From Rhizobium sp. WYJ-E13 (GTDB lineage: Bacteria > Pseudomonadota > Alphaproteobacteria > Rhizobiales > Rhizobiaceae): a stretch of DNA of 64,000 nt. The notes beneath the pieces are model-generated. The model was not told the DNA's origin. It did not search any database and was given only the letters and a program-made list of their open reading frames with translations. The stretch spans positions 2,914,001-2,978,000 of the forward strand of contig NZ_CP076853.1 in the NCBI RefSeq assembly GCF_018987265.1, written 5' to 3'. Below, piece by piece: positions 1-8,869 of the stretch. The number at the start of each line of letters is the position of its first letter. Within the stretch, counting starts at the first letter, position 1. Made by a program: the position numbers and the translations under genes.

Positions 1-1499
1 CGACCATCACGCTCGCACTCGACAAGCTCGACCAGTCGCTGGTCAAGAAGGTGGTCAACGACGTGATCGGCCATATTCCGGTCATCGGCCCGAAACTGCC
101 GAAGGTGGAAGTCCATGGCCGTGAGCGCCCGCAATGGAATATCGAGAAGGAAGTCTTCGCCAAACTGCGCGACATTCCCGACGTTCATATCCTGAAGCTC
201 AACGACCGCGGCGAACGCGACCTTTCCTTCAACTTCCTCTCCAAGAACGAGCAGGACCTGAACGATGCGGTCGGCATTCTGGAATCCAAGCTCCGCGCCG
301 ATCCGCTGCTTGCCAATGTCAGCGCCGACGGCGCCCTGCCCCGTCCGGAATTGCAGGTTCGTCCGCGCAAGGACGAGGCTGCCCGCCTCGGCATCACGCC
401 GCAGCAGATCTCCGAGACGATCCGCGTCGCCACCATCGGCGATGTCGATGCGGCTCTTGCCAAGATCTCGCTCGACGATCGCCAGATCCCGATCCGGGTC
501 CAGGCCTCGCTCGACATGCGCCGCGATCTCTCGGCCATTAGGGCGTTGAAGATCCAGACCGCCAGCGGCGGCACCGTTCCGCTCGCAACCGTGGCCGATA
601 TCGACTATTCGGAAGGCGTAAGCTCGATCAAGCGCAACAATCGCTATCGCGTGGTCTCGATCGGCTCCGATCTGCCTCAGGGTGTCGCGCTCGACACGGC
701 CTCGGCCCGTTTCCGCCAGATCGTCAACGAGGCCAAGATCCCAGCCACGGTGCATCTCGCCGAAAGCGGCGATACCAAGGTGCAGACGGAGATGCAGCAG
801 AGCTTCGTCAACGCCATGCTGATGGGCCTTCTCCTGGTGCTGACGGTGCTGATCCTGCTCTTCAAGGACGTGATCCAGCCCTTCACCATCCTGTTCTCGC
901 TGCCGCTCGCCATCGGCGGCGTCGCGGCAGGCCTGATCGTCACCAGCAATCCGCTGTCCATGCCGGTCATGATCGGCATCCTGATGCTGATGGGTATCGT
1001 CACCAAGAATGCCATCCTGCTCGTGGATTTCGCGATCGAGATGCGCCACCAGGGCATGGCTCGTGTCGAGGCCATGGTCGAAGCCGGCCGCAAGCGCGCC
1101 CGCCCGATCATCATGACCTCGATCGCCATGTCGGCCGGCATGCTGCCCTCCGCGCTCGGCGTTGGTGAAGGCGGCTCGTTCCGCGCGCCGATGGCGATCG
1201 CCGTGATCGGCGGTATCATCGTCTCGACGGTGCTCTCGCTCGTTGTCGTACCGTCCTTCTTCCTGATCATGGACGACCTTTCCCGCCTGCTCGGCTGGAT
1301 CTTCGGCCGTCTCGTCGGCAGAAAGGACAACGAGGACCTGCCGTTGTCACGCGAAGACCTCACCCGCCTCGCCCGCGAGAACAGCAGCGATATCGATGCG
1401 CTGGAAGAGCGTCTGACTGCGATCGAGAAGCCCGAAAGCAAGCGCAAAATCGGCAACGACACGAACGTGCTGCGGCTGCCGCCATTCGCGGCCGAGTAA
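1..1499 (+). CDS. RND-family efflux pump, inner-membrane permease, C-terminal part
   Basis: The reading frame is open from base 3 with no start in view, so the gene begins before the window; about 498 codons remain of the roughly 1,050 usual for this family. The visible part holds the second periplasmic pore/docking region and then the last membrane block. That block carries the TKNAILLVD segment containing the conserved Lys of the proton relay and the usual GGSFRAPMA region after it. The hydrophilic tail (about 70 residues) is weakly charged and coiled. It should export drugs or lipophilic compounds by proton antiport together with an adaptor and outer-membrane channel encoded upstream. The family is clear; the substrate cannot be told. 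A strong terminator follows directly. Confidence 0.9.
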   Translation, partial: TITLALDKLDQSLVKKVVNDVIGHIPVIGPKLPKVEVHGRERPQWNIEKEVFAKLRDIPDVHILKLNDRGERDLSFNFLSKNEQDLNDAVGILESKLRADPLLANVSADGALPRPELQVRPRKDEAARLGITPQQISETIRVATIGDVDAALAKISLDDRQIPIRVQASLDMRRDLSAIRALKIQTASGGTVPLATVADIDYSEGVSSIKRNNRYRVVSIGSDLPQGVALDTASARFRQIVNEAKIPATVHLAESGDTKVQTEMQQSFVNAMLMGLLLVLTVLILLFKDVIQPFTILFSLPLAIGGVAAGLIVTSNPLSMPVMIGILMLMGIVTKNAILLVDFAIEMRHQGMARVEAMVEAGRKRARPIIMTSIAMSAGMLPSALGVGEGGSFRAPMAIAVIGGIIVSTVLSLVVVPSFFLIMDDLSRLLGWIFGRLVGRKDNEDLPLSREDLTRLARENSSDIDALEERLTAIEKPESKRKIGNDTNVLRLPPFAAE

Positions 1500-1518
1500 C
1501 CAGGACATCACAAGAGAA

Positions 1519-1550
1519 GAGGCCGGGCATCGACCCGGCCTTTTTTGTTT
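1519..1550 (+). terminator. Rho-independent terminator of the RND gene
   Basis: A 7-bp GC-only stem, GGCCGGG (1521-1527) with CCCGGCC (1534-1540), closes a six-base loop and is followed by TTTTTTGTTTT. It lies 20 bases after the stop codon and just before the convergent LacI-type gene. Confidence 0.9.
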
Positions 1551-1557
1551 TCCGGAC

Positions 1558-2619
1558 TTATCGCAGCCTTGGCTTCGCGGTGCTGTCTCTCACGACCAGT
1601 TCGAGATCGAGGGCCTCATGGTCTGCCGGCAGCGCATTTTCGAGGATCGCCGTCACTGCGCGCCGGGCGATTTCGGCAAAAGGCTGGGCGACCGTGGTCA
1701 GGCGCGGCAGCGAGGTCGCCGCCTCGGGCACGCCATCAAAGCCGATGATGGAGACATCTTCGGGCACCTTCAGCCCCTGTTCGGCCAGCCATTGCATGGC
1801 AAACAGCGCAACCTTGTCCGACATCGCCAGAATGGCCGTCGGCGGATTGTCGGAGGAGAAGAGGGCTTCCATTGCCGTCAGCGTGCTCGGCCTGTCATGC
1901 AGTGTTCCTTGGATCGGGACGGCTTCACGTGGGATGCCGTATTCTGCCATCGCCTGCCAGTAGCCGTGCATGCGGTCGCGTGGCGTGGCCTCCATTTCGG
2001 GGTTCACACGCTCCGGCGCCACCAGGCCGACAAGGCCATCGACATCGCCGATCGACAGAATCGCGATGTCACGGTGCCCGAGTTCCAGCAGATGCCGCGC
2101 AGCCACCGCCCCGCCCGAGACATTGTCGATCCCGATTGCCGGAATGGTCTCGTCCTCGATGCCGAGCGCAAGCGCGATGAACGGCAGCTGACGCTGCCGG
2201 GTGAGCTCCACCAGCCTCTCCCCGCCTTCCACGCACAGCAGGATGAAGCCGTCGACAAGCGCGCTGTTGATGTTCCAGGCAAGCCGCTCCTCGTTCATTG
2301 CCGATACGACAGCAATACCGGTGCCGCTTGCATCACAGACCTCGCCGATCGCGGTCATCAGGGAGCGTGCCCAGGGATCGTCGAAAAAATAGGCGAGCGG
2401 CTCGACGGCGGCGACGCCGATCGCGTTCACCCGCCCTGCCCTGAGCAGCCTGCCCTTGATATCAGGCCCGCCGTAACCGAGTTCGCGGGCGACATTGAGC
2501 ACCCGTTCCCGCACTTCCTCCCGGACCACGTCCGGACGGCTGAAGACATTCGATGCCGTACCCTGCGATACGCCTGCCGCCTTGGCGACATCAGCCAACC
2601 TCACATGCCCTTTGCCCAA
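1558..2619 (-). CDS. LacI-family transcriptional regulator
   Basis: The 353-residue protein has the normal LacI-family length and plan. An N-terminal helix-turn-helix (about residues 6-27, RLADVAKAAGVSQGTASNVF) is followed by a hinge helix (about 45-60) and a periplasmic-binding-protein-like effector domain (about 62-340). The ATG start sits directly before the conserved HTH, so the start is well supported. Proteins of this type usually repress sugar catabolism or uptake genes and release DNA on binding a sugar. Three near-identical palindromes lie in the 50-140 bp upstream of its start, which fits autoregulation and control of the divergent plus-strand gene. The effector is unknown, because the divergent gene is only a small unrecognised reading frame. 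Confidence 0.92.
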   Translation of the reverse strand: MGKGHVRLADVAKAAGVSQGTASNVFSRPDVVREEVRERVLNVARELGYGGPDIKGRLLRAGRVNAIGVAAVEPLAYFFDDPWARSLMTAIGEVCDASGTGIAVVSAMNEERLAWNINSALVDGFILLCVEGGERLVELTRQRQLPFIALALGIEDETIPAIGIDNVSGGAVAARHLLELGHRDIAILSIGDVDGLVGLVAPERVNPEMEATPRDRMHGYWQAMAEYGIPREAVPIQGTLHDRPSTLTAMEALFSSDNPPTAILAMSDKVALFAMQWLAEQGLKVPEDVSIIGFDGVPEAATSLPRLTTVAQPFAEIARRAVTAILENALPADHEALDLELVVRDSTAKPRLR

Positions 2620-2663
2620 AGCTACTCCTTGCAGGTACGAATTTGGCGCACTCTAGCAAAAGA

Positions 2664-2756
2664 TTGTATCGGTTCAAAATAAACTTGACATCGCCAAGGA
2701 TTGGGAAGAGGATTGAATCGGTTCAACAACTCCACTGAGGTTTTGAATCGATTCAA
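2664..2756. promoter_or_regulatory. Three LacI-type operators between the regulator and a divergent small gene
   Basis: Three copies of a 14-bp palindrome are present: TTGTATCGGTTCAA (2664-2677), TTGAATCGGTTCAA (2713-2726) and the perfect TTGAATCGATTCAA (2743-2756). Each has the central CG typical of LacI-family operators. Centre-to-centre distances are 49 and 30 bp. A TTGACA at 2685-2690 on the plus strand lies between the first two copies, and the second copy covers its expected -10 region, so binding should block transcription to the right. Confidence 0.85.
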
Positions 2757-2774
2757 TATTGAGGAGACAGAGCG

Positions 2775-2972
2775 ATGCTCCCGATCAGTTCGCTATTCAA
2801 GGATCTCTATGAAGACCGCTGGGGTATCCCGCGCAACAGGCAGCTTGCCGAGGAGGCCGAACGCGGCAAGCGTCTGTTGGTGCTCCTGCTCTTTATCCGC
2901 CGGTTCACCTGCAACCGTAAGGATCCGGACGCCTGGTCCTTTACCATCCCGATCGATCGCCGGCTTCGATGA
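2775..2972 (+). CDS. Small ORF of unknown function under the triple operator (possible gene remnant)
   Basis: A 65-codon frame starts with ATG eight bases after a good ribosome-binding site (GAGGAGA, 2760-2766). It immediately follows the third LacI-type operator. Codon use is GC-rich in third positions like the neighbours, which supports real coding origin. The first half is acidic and helical-looking; the second half has a short hydrophobic stretch and then Arg-rich residues, with no signal peptide or known motif recognised. Placement implies it was the regulated target of the LacI protein. A 65-residue product is odd for such a target, so it may be the 5' remnant of a longer sugar-use gene lost by deletion. 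Function not recognised. Confidence 0.5.
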   Translation: MLPISSLFKDLYEDRWGIPRNRQLAEEAERGKRLLVLLLFIRRFTCNRKDPDAWSFTIPIDRRLR

Positions 2973-2990
2973 GAGGCTCACCTGCAGCGT

Positions 2991-3004
2991 TTGACCAAAA
3001 TCAA
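2991..3004. promoter_or_regulatory. FNR/FixK/NnrR-type box
   Basis: The sequence TTGACCAAAATCAA matches the FNR-family core TTGA-N6-TCAA exactly. It is centred 86 bp before the start of the Crp/Fnr gene. The encoded protein has the E..SR recognition-helix signature that reads TTGA, so autoregulation is plausible. Confidence 0.6.
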
Positions 3005-3083
3005 TCCCTCCGCGCTCCACTTCCCCTATTCTGGCATCATCAAGGGGATATTGGCGGCATCAACCGCTGCCGGAGGCCGGAAC

Positions 3084-3770
3084 ATGAACAGAATGCTGAT
3101 GCCGAGCAGCCGCGACCGCGTGCTGCTTTCCAGAGCCGGAATATTTGCAGAACTGGACAGCACGGAGACCGAGGCGCTGCGCGCCTGCTCCACCGTGATC
3201 TCTTCCGTTCCGCACGACATTCTCTTTCAGGAAGGCGAACCTGGCGTTTATTTCTACATCGTGCTGGAGGGCTACGTCCGGCTCTTTCGTTTGAACGGAG
3301 AGGGTCGCGAGGCAGACATCCGCATCTGCGAGCCGGGCGACAGCTTCGCCGAATGTCTGATCCAGGCAGGCGGCGTCTATCGTTATGGCGCCCAGTCGAT
3401 GGACAACACGGTGCTTGCCCGCTTCCACATCGGCAAGGTACGAGCCCTCTTGGCGGAACACCCACAGATCGGCACCGCAATCATGCGCAGCCTGTCGCTG
3501 CATCTGCTGTCGACGATGGAATGCCTTGCCAATGACCGGATGCAGACGGCACCGCAGCGCGTGGCGCACTACCTTCTCTCGCATTGCGTGGAGGAAGGAC
3601 CGGCAACGGCATCGCTGCGGCTGCCCTTCCCGAAGAACCTGCTCGCGCGCAAGCTCGGCCTGGCGCCGGAGGCATTATCCCGTGCCTTCTCGACGCTCAA
3701 ATCGGCAGGCGTTACCGTGCGCGGCCGCTTCATCGCCATCAGCGACGTTAATACGCTCAGGCAGATATGA
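3084..3770 (+). CDS. Crp/Fnr-family transcriptional regulator (NnrR/DNR-like)
   Basis: The start at 3084 is chosen for its CGGAGG site seven bases upstream and gives 228 residues. Residues 15-125 form a cyclic-nucleotide-binding-type beta barrel (FQEGEPG, VLEGYVRL). A dimer helix follows, then a C-terminal winged helix-turn-helix with the recognition motif APEALSRAF. The E-x-x-S-R spacing is that of FNR-type readers of TTGA-N6-TCAA. No N-terminal Cys cluster exists, so it is not an iron-sulfur FNR. It resembles the nitric-oxide or low-oxygen responders NnrR/DNR, but no denitrification gene is nearby, so the signal is inferred. A matching box lies upstream at 2991. The gene converges on the DUF6880 gene with a two-base gap. 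Confidence 0.85.
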   Translation: MNRMLMPSSRDRVLLSRAGIFAELDSTETEALRACSTVISSVPHDILFQEGEPGVYFYIVLEGYVRLFRLNGEGREADIRICEPGDSFAECLIQAGGVYRYGAQSMDNTVLARFHIGKVRALLAEHPQIGTAIMRSLSLHLLSTMECLANDRMQTAPQRVAHYLLSHCVEEGPATASLRLPFPKNLLARKLGLAPEALSRAFSTLKSAGVTVRGRFIAISDVNTLRQI

Positions 3771-3772
3771 AA

Positions 3773-5209
3773 CTAGGAGACCAGGTCCCAGAAGCCATAC
3801 TTCTTGTCGTGTCGGCGTTTCAGTTCCGCGAGATAAGCTTCGTGGGTGCCGGCGCTGCTGAAATCAGTGATGTGTGGGGAGAGAGACACGCATTCCGCGA
3901 GATGTCGCGCCGCATGCTTGTAGCGGCTGGATCGCCCGCTATCGAGCGTAAAGTCGATCATTGAACGCAAAACGAGTGTGGCCGCGAGCGGATGTTTCTC
4001 GGCCAGCGCTTCGGCAGCCGGTGTCATCAGTTCGTAAAAGTCACCATCGAGTTCTGCCTTCCGCTTGACGACAAGCTTTGCCGCCTCTGCTAGCGCCGGC
4101 CAACCCAGGAAAAAAGTCAGCGCCCGGTGCACGTCCGGGAAAGCATGGACATAGACGAACGCCTTTTCCTCGGCCTCGATATCATCGAAGTCTGGCAATC
4201 GCTTCAGGAATGCGCGCAGATGCACGTCGTTCAGCGACTGCTCGAACGACTTCCATCGATCGGCCTGAGCCTCGTCCGCGCGTCCCAAGGCGTCGAGCGT
4301 CTCGGCGCGGGCGAGTTGCCACTCGACGGGAATTTCAGTTCGGCCTCCGGTATCGACTCCGTCCAGCATCTGAAGTGCTTCGTGAGCGCGCCCTGAGAAA
4401 AGCAGACGGCCGGCGATATCTGCAGCCACCAAGGGGAACCTGCGAGTCTTTTCGGGCTGCTGGGCGATATATGCATCGACATCGCCCTGAGCGTCCGCGA
4501 TCTCCTGCAGAGCGATACGCACCGTCAGCTCACGCTGATTCCCATAGACTTCGTCCTCGTAGATCGGACCCTTGGCGCTCCAGCCGATGACCCGGCGGTC
4601 GTCGGCTGCGGGCTTTGTCTGAGGCTCTTTCGACCACTGCACGAACAAGGTTTTCAGATATTCAAGGCCATCGTTGCCGAGCGCTGCAACCATAGCCGTG
4701 ATCAGCTCGTCATACTGGCCGTATGCGTTACCTTGAACGGCTGCGAAGATCTTGTCGGCGAGGGTCTCGGCATCGACACCCGCCGCCCTGGCGATAACAC
4801 CGGCATCTGTGCAAGCTTGATGAAAACTCTCCATGAGCGAGCCGCTGCCGTCGTCGGATCGCTCGAAGATCGAATCGGCGAGCGCCAGAAATTGCCAGAT
4901 CAGCTCAAAGCCTTCTTTCGGATCGTCCACGGCAACGATATCGACAATCGCCTTGCGCTGCGTTTCGAGATCCGCCTTGAGCTTCTTTACCTTGTGCCAG
5001 TCTATGAAGGTACGGGCGCGAGCGATACTTGCGAGCCGCTTGCGTATTTCACGCGCCATTTCGGCGCTGCTTGCGTTGCCGGCGAGCTCCATGCGAAGCC
5101 GTTGCTTGTGAGCGGCGCTGCCGGTGCTGATTTCGATCAGCAGCTCGGCAAGTCGCTGCGCACCGAGCGCTTCCAGGTTCTTCGCATTGAGGGTCGTCTT
5201 CGCCGCCAT
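3773..5209 (-). CDS. DUF6880-family protein of unknown function
   Basis: A 478-residue soluble, helix-rich protein with no signal peptide or membrane segment. The start at 5209 begins MAAKTTLNAKNLEALG, the form I recall for this family's N-terminus; the frame is open further upstream but that extension has poor coding character. The N-terminal 100 residues are basic and may bind nucleic acid or protein. The remainder reads as repeated helical hairpins resembling TPR-like repeats. The family occurs in rhizobia and relatives and has no known activity. It lies between a convergent Crp/Fnr gene and the end of the urease operon, with a 164-bp gap to ureG, so it is probably a separate unit. Confidence 0.75.
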   Translation of the reverse strand: MAAKTTLNAKNLEALGAQRLAELLIEISTGSAAHKQRLRMELAGNASSAEMAREIRKRLASIARARTFIDWHKVKKLKADLETQRKAIVDIVAVDDPKEGFELIWQFLALADSIFERSDDGSGSLMESFHQACTDAGVIARAAGVDAETLADKIFAAVQGNAYGQYDELITAMVAALGNDGLEYLKTLFVQWSKEPQTKPAADDRRVIGWSAKGPIYEDEVYGNQRELTVRIALQEIADAQGDVDAYIAQQPEKTRRFPLVAADIAGRLLFSGRAHEALQMLDGVDTGGRTEIPVEWQLARAETLDALGRADEAQADRWKSFEQSLNDVHLRAFLKRLPDFDDIEAEEKAFVYVHAFPDVHRALTFFLGWPALAEAAKLVVKRKAELDGDFYELMTPAAEALAEKHPLAATLVLRSMIDFTLDSGRSSRYKHAARHLAECVSLSPHITDFSSAGTHEAYLAELKRRHDKKYGFWDLVS

Positions 5210-5373
5210 CGCTCTTCGTTCTCTGATTTGTGCGAACGTTACCCTGCAAGGCGTGTCAGTCCAAGATCGGGCGCCGGATAATCCAAAGCCCTTCCTGATC
5301 GGATTGAAACATTCCGTCCGTCCGAACGGCGTCGGGTGGTCGACCATCCGGCGCGCCGTTGCCGGGCTCACAT

Positions 5374-5985
5374 CTAGAGACCGCCCTGCACCCGCAGGAA
5401 GTCGACGATCGAACTGATGCCGTCGCCGCGCTTCATGTCGGAAAAGACAAAGGGGCGGGTCGCCCGCATGCGCGTCGCATCTCGGTCCATCACCTCGAGG
5501 TCAGCACCGACATAGGGCGCCAGATCCGTCTTGTTGATGACGAGAAGGTCCGATCGGGTGATGCCCGGCCCGCCCTTGCGCGGAATTTCCTCGCCCTGGC
5601 AGACGGAAATCACATAGATGGTGATATCGGCGAGATCGGGCGAGAAGGTCGCAGCCAGGTTGTCACCGCCGGACTCGATGAAGACGACATCAAGATCCGG
5701 GATGCGCTCGTTGAGATTGGCGATCGCCTGCAGGTTGATCGTCGCATCCTCGCGTATGGCAGTATGCGGGCAGCCGCCGGTCTCCACACCGACAATGCGT
5801 TCGGACGGCAGCGCCTGCATGCGCACCAGCGCCTCTGCGTCCTCGGTCGTGTAAATGTCGTTGGTCACGACAGCGACGGAATAGTCGTCACGCATCGCCT
5901 TGCAGAGCTTTTCGGTCAGCGCCGTCTTGCCCGAGCCGACCGGCCCGCCGATACCAACCCGCAGGGGTCCGTTTCTTGATTTCAT
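5374..5985 (-). CDS. ureG: Urease accessory GTPase UreG
   Basis: UreG is the SIMIBI-class GTPase that drives nickel delivery into apo-urease within the UreD-UreF-UreG complex in the cytoplasm. The 203-residue length is normal. It shows the P-loop [11 protein letters not shown] (about residues 13-23), the metal-site Cys-Pro-His (GGCPH, about 70-74), the ESGGDN switch (about 104-109) and the base-specificity NKTD (about 148-151). It is the last gene of the urease cluster, 87 bp after ureF. All expected motifs are intact. Confidence 0.98.
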   Translation of the reverse strand: MKSRNGPLRVGIGGPVGSGKTALTEKLCKAMRDDYSVAVVTNDIYTTEDAEALVRMQALPSERIVGVETGGCPHTAIREDATINLQAIANLNERIPDLDVVFIESGGDNLAATFSPDLADITIYVISVCQGEEIPRKGGPGITRSDLLVINKTDLAPYVGADLEVMDRDATRMRATRPFVFSDMKRGDGISSIVDFLRVQGGL

Positions 5986-6072
5986 GTGTCTTACTCCAAT
6001 CGAAGTCAGATGATAGCGAAGCGCTGCTTTCCCGCCACCGTCAAATGACGCAGCTGCGCGGATAATTTCACC

Positions 6073-6744
6073 TCACGAGCGGAACAGCCGTGTCTGCTGC
6101 GTCTCGTGACGAAGGCCCGCAATATCGGCCTGAACCGTCGCCGAACCCAAATCGTCGAGGCTGGAGCGGGCTGCACGCGCGGCAATGTTTATTACATGCT
6201 CCTCCAGTCCGGCGAGGATGGCAACGCCGTCCTTCTGCCCCGCAACACCGAGCCGGATACCGGCGGAAACGGCCTGGGAGAGATAGGCATGCAGAAAGGC
6301 GGCAAGTGCCTTGTCCAGCTGAATGCCATGCGCACCCGTTACCGCGCCGATGGCGACTGGATAGGCTGCTCTTTTCGGCAACCGACCGAAGACATCGTCC
6401 GGCCAGGCTTTTGCAGCGGCAAGGAAAGCTTCCCCGAGGAAGATCGTTTCCTGATGTCGTTCGCGCGAGCCGGCAAGGGCAGCGGCAAGTTCGGCAAGCC
6501 CAGCAAGGTGGGCCGCGTCGCTATGGCTGCGATGACCTTCGGCAAGGAGCACCGCATCGTTCCATACGGAGCCATTGCCGGTCAGCGTCTCCAGCCAATG
6601 CCGCAGCATGCCGGCATCTTTGACGAGACCGTCGGCCACGGCCCGCTCAAGACCGCCCGAATAGGCGAATGAACCAACGGGAAAAGCCGGAGAAAGCCAT
6701 GCCGTCAGACGCAGCAGAGCCTGCAGCTCGCGATCCTCACCCAT
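6073..6744 (-). CDS. ureF: Urease accessory protein UreF
   Basis: UreF is the all-helical accessory protein that bridges UreD bound to apo-urease and the GTPase UreG, regulating nickel insertion. The 223-residue product opens with [21 protein letters not shown], recognised in part by the family signature PxGxFxxSxGLE. It ends in a basic C-terminal tail (TQQTRLFRS) of the type that contacts UreD. It starts six bases after ureE on the same strand, so the two are translated together. Nothing is missing compared with the family. Confidence 0.96.
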   Translation of the reverse strand: MGEDRELQALLRLTAWLSPAFPVGSFAYSGGLERAVADGLVKDAGMLRHWLETLTGNGSVWNDAVLLAEGHRSHSDAAHLAGLAELAAALAGSRERHQETIFLGEAFLAAAKAWPDDVFGRLPKRAAYPVAIGAVTGAHGIQLDKALAAFLHAYLSQAVSAGIRLGVAGQKDGVAILAGLEEHVINIAARAARSSLDDLGSATVQADIAGLRHETQQTRLFRS

Positions 6745-6750
6745 CAGGTT

Positions 6751-7320
6751 TCAGTCGTGCTTGTGATGATGGCCGTGGTCGTGTCCATGCTCGTGGTCAT
6801 GGTCGTGATGATCGTGCCCATGCTCATGGCTGTGCCCGTGATCATGGTGGTCGTGGTCATGATTGTCATGCCCGTGCGAATGCCCGCCATGCGAATGATA
6901 GGCGCCGCGTGCCGGCTGGAAGGGCTCGTTGATCTCGAGCACCATCGCGCCCAGTCCCTGCAGCATGCTGCGAATGACGTGGTCGCGCAGGATCAGGATG
7001 CGATCCTCCTCGATCTGCGCAGAAAGATGGCGGTTGCCGAGATGCCAGGCGAGTTCGATCAGATGCGCGCGGTCGCGGCCGCGCACTTCGAACAGCTTTT
7101 CATCGGCAGCAAGGATTTCGATCAGCTCGCCATCCTCGCGCACCAGCATGTCGCCATTGGCAAAAAGCACCGGCTCCTTGAGATCGAGCATCACCATCTC
7201 GCCGTTCTCCAGATGCAGGAGCTTGCGGCGCAGGTGCCGCAGATCATGCGGCAGCTTGACCTGCGCGGTCGGGTGAGAGGAAGGGGTGCCGGCGGGAACA
7301 TAAGAGGTGACGCGCTGCAT
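6751..7320 (-). CDS. ureE: Urease accessory nickel chaperone UreE with a His-rich tail
   Basis: UreE is the nickel metallochaperone that passes Ni(II) to the UreDFG-urease complex. Residues 1-75 form the peptide-binding domain and 76-140 the ferredoxin-like metal-binding domain with the conserved AWHLGNRH segment. The last 50 residues are almost only His, Asp, Gly and Glu with 25 histidines, a tail that can hold several extra nickel ions and that varies between species. The gene lies 96 bp after the diguanylate cyclase and six bases before ureF. The start ATG has only a moderate ribosome-binding site. Confidence 0.96.
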   Translation of the reverse strand: MQRVTSYVPAGTPSSHPTAQVKLPHDLRHLRRKLLHLENGEMVMLDLKEPVLFANGDMLVREDGELIEILAADEKLFEVRGRDRAHLIELAWHLGNRHLSAQIEEDRILILRDHVIRSMLQGLGAMVLEINEPFQPARGAYHSHGGHSHGHDNHDHDHHDHGHSHEHGHDHHDHDHEHGHDHGHHHKHD

Positions 7321-7416
7321 GACATATCCGTTAAACTGGGACCTAGACCATGCAAAATAGCCCTTCGCGATGCAAGCACCAATGCACGTTTCGTAAACGC
7401 CCCTTCGGAAAAGGTC

Positions 7417-8280
7417 CTAAATTCCGGATGCCTGCAGCAGGCTCATCTCATTGGGTCCAATACCCTGCACGCCAAGCCCATTTTCGACAAGGCCATGCCA
7501 GGCATGATTCAGCCCTTCCCGCTCATGAACGACGCGATTGCGGCCGAGCGCCTTGGCGAGATAGAGCGCCTTGTCGGCAGAGGCATAGACCGCCTCCTTG
7601 TCGCGTCCCTCATGGAGATCGGCAATGCCGCCCGATATCGTGATGGCAACCTCATGCCCGTCCGCCAGAATCGGCCGCGCGGCAACCTGTGCCCTCACCC
7701 CTTCGATGCGCGCCACCCGTTCCGCCGGCGTCCCGCCCTGAACGACGACACCGAACTCCTCACCACCGAGCCGCGCTACGACCGACGCGCCATCAAAAGC
7801 CGCGGAAAGCATGGCTGAGACGGCAGTGATGACAGCATCTCCGCAGCCATGGCCGAAACGATCGTTGATCGCCTTGAAACGATCGACGTCGAAAATGGCG
7901 AGACAGGCATCCCCTTCCACCTTCTCCAAAGCATCGGTGAAAGCGCGTCGGTTCAACAGCCCGGACAGCGTATCGGTGCGGCTGAGCTTTTCGAACTTGG
8001 CACGCGAAACGGTCAGGTCATGAATGGCGAAGCCTGCAACGAGCGACAGCACGCCCGACACCATTCCACCGATCAGCCAGGAAAGGAGGATGGCGAAGAC
8101 CATGGCATGCCCAAGAGTGATCGGCAGCATTCCCATTAAGTCGAGCGGAGGCAGCGTTATCAGGATGATGAAGCCGGACAGGATAACCGCCAGAAAACTC
8201 ATCTTCAGCGCAAAAGTATAAACGGTTCTGCGATGCTCGAAACTGCCTAGCTCAGCCTGAAGCGATATCCAATTTTCCAT
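7417..8280 (-). CDS. Membrane-bound diguanylate cyclase (GGEEF) within the urease cluster
   Basis: The 287-residue protein has two or three hydrophobic segments (about 25-45 and 55-90) and then a complete GGDEF domain (about 105-255). That domain carries the active-site GGEEF and the substrate motif DVDRFKAINDRFGHGCGD. It should make cyclic-di-GMP from two GTP. The RxxD product-inhibition site usually found just before the active site is absent, so feedback control by that route is unlikely. There is no recognisable sensory domain apart from the membrane part. It sits between the TIGR02117 pseudogene and ureE on the same strand. I recall an ORF of about this size in other Rhizobium leguminosarum urease clusters, so its place is probably ancestral. 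Confidence 0.9.
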   Translation of the reverse strand: MENWISLQAELGSFEHRRTVYTFALKMSFLAVILSGFIILITLPPLDLMGMLPITLGHAMVFAILLSWLIGGMVSGVLSLVAGFAIHDLTVSRAKFEKLSRTDTLSGLLNRRAFTDALEKVEGDACLAIFDVDRFKAINDRFGHGCGDAVITAVSAMLSAAFDGASVVARLGGEEFGVVVQGGTPAERVARIEGVRAQVAARPILADGHEVAITISGGIADLHEGRDKEAVYASADKALYLAKALGRNRVVHEREGLNHAWHGLVENGLGVQGIGPNEMSLLQASGI

Positions 8281-8688
8281 GAGAATCGACCTTCCTGCTC
8301 AGCGTTTCCTGGGCATTGATAGGGGCGCAATTGCTGCGGGGGTCTTAATCCAATCGCTAAAATTCGAGTGATTTCAGGGGATTCAGTCAATCTGTTTTTT
8401 CTAGCAGGAGGTGCAACTTTTCGGGACAGGAATTATCATTATGAGAAATAAACATAAGACACTGATTCTAAAGTAACTTTATAGAGTATAATCGAGGCCT
8501 GTTTCAGAATGATCTATGGCTGAAAAACCACAGTCTATCTCCTGATTTTCACAACCCTCTGGAGAGTGATGTTCAGATTTCACTTTAAGGGCCGCAACGC
8601 GGCGAAGCGCGTCAAAAAGACAAGGGCCAAAACGGAAAATAACGCGGCGTCATCAGCAGCGCCAAAGTTGTGGGACCACGATTGTACT
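8281..8688. other. Intergenic stretch between the TIGR02117 remnant and the diguanylate cyclase
   Basis: No gene is seen in about 400 bases. A possible sigma-70 promoter for the cyclase reads on the minus strand as TTGACT (8390-8385), 17 bases, then TCGAAT (8367-8362); it is weak. A 12-bp direct repeat, AGCGCCAAAGTT, occurs at 8658-8669 and again at 8711-8722 inside the pseudogene end. The part near 8400-8560 is AT-rich. Confidence 0.5.
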
Positions 8689-8784
8689 TCAATTAAAGAG
8701 GAGAAGTGAAAGCGCCAAAGTTTGCGGCAGCGGGTTCCAGAAACCGCTTCGCAAGCCGCCTTTGCACAGGGCAGCCGCAGTCTA

Positions 8785-8796
8785 GAGCAGATCCTG
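8785..8796. repeat. Left terminal inverted repeat of the IS630 element
   Basis: GAGCAGATCCTG, preceded by target TA. Confidence 0.92.
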
Positions 8797-8869
8797 CGAT
8801 CGATGAATCGATTGTGAGGTGACGCGGCGCAGCGAAGCTGATTCAACATCCACAACGAAGAGGTGGATG

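Noticed and set aside
8580..8784. Minus-strand frame running from the IS630 element to 8580 as a possible separate gene
   Set aside because: Only the other frame down to 8689 matches a family (TIGR02117 C-terminus); the remainder shows no coding signs.
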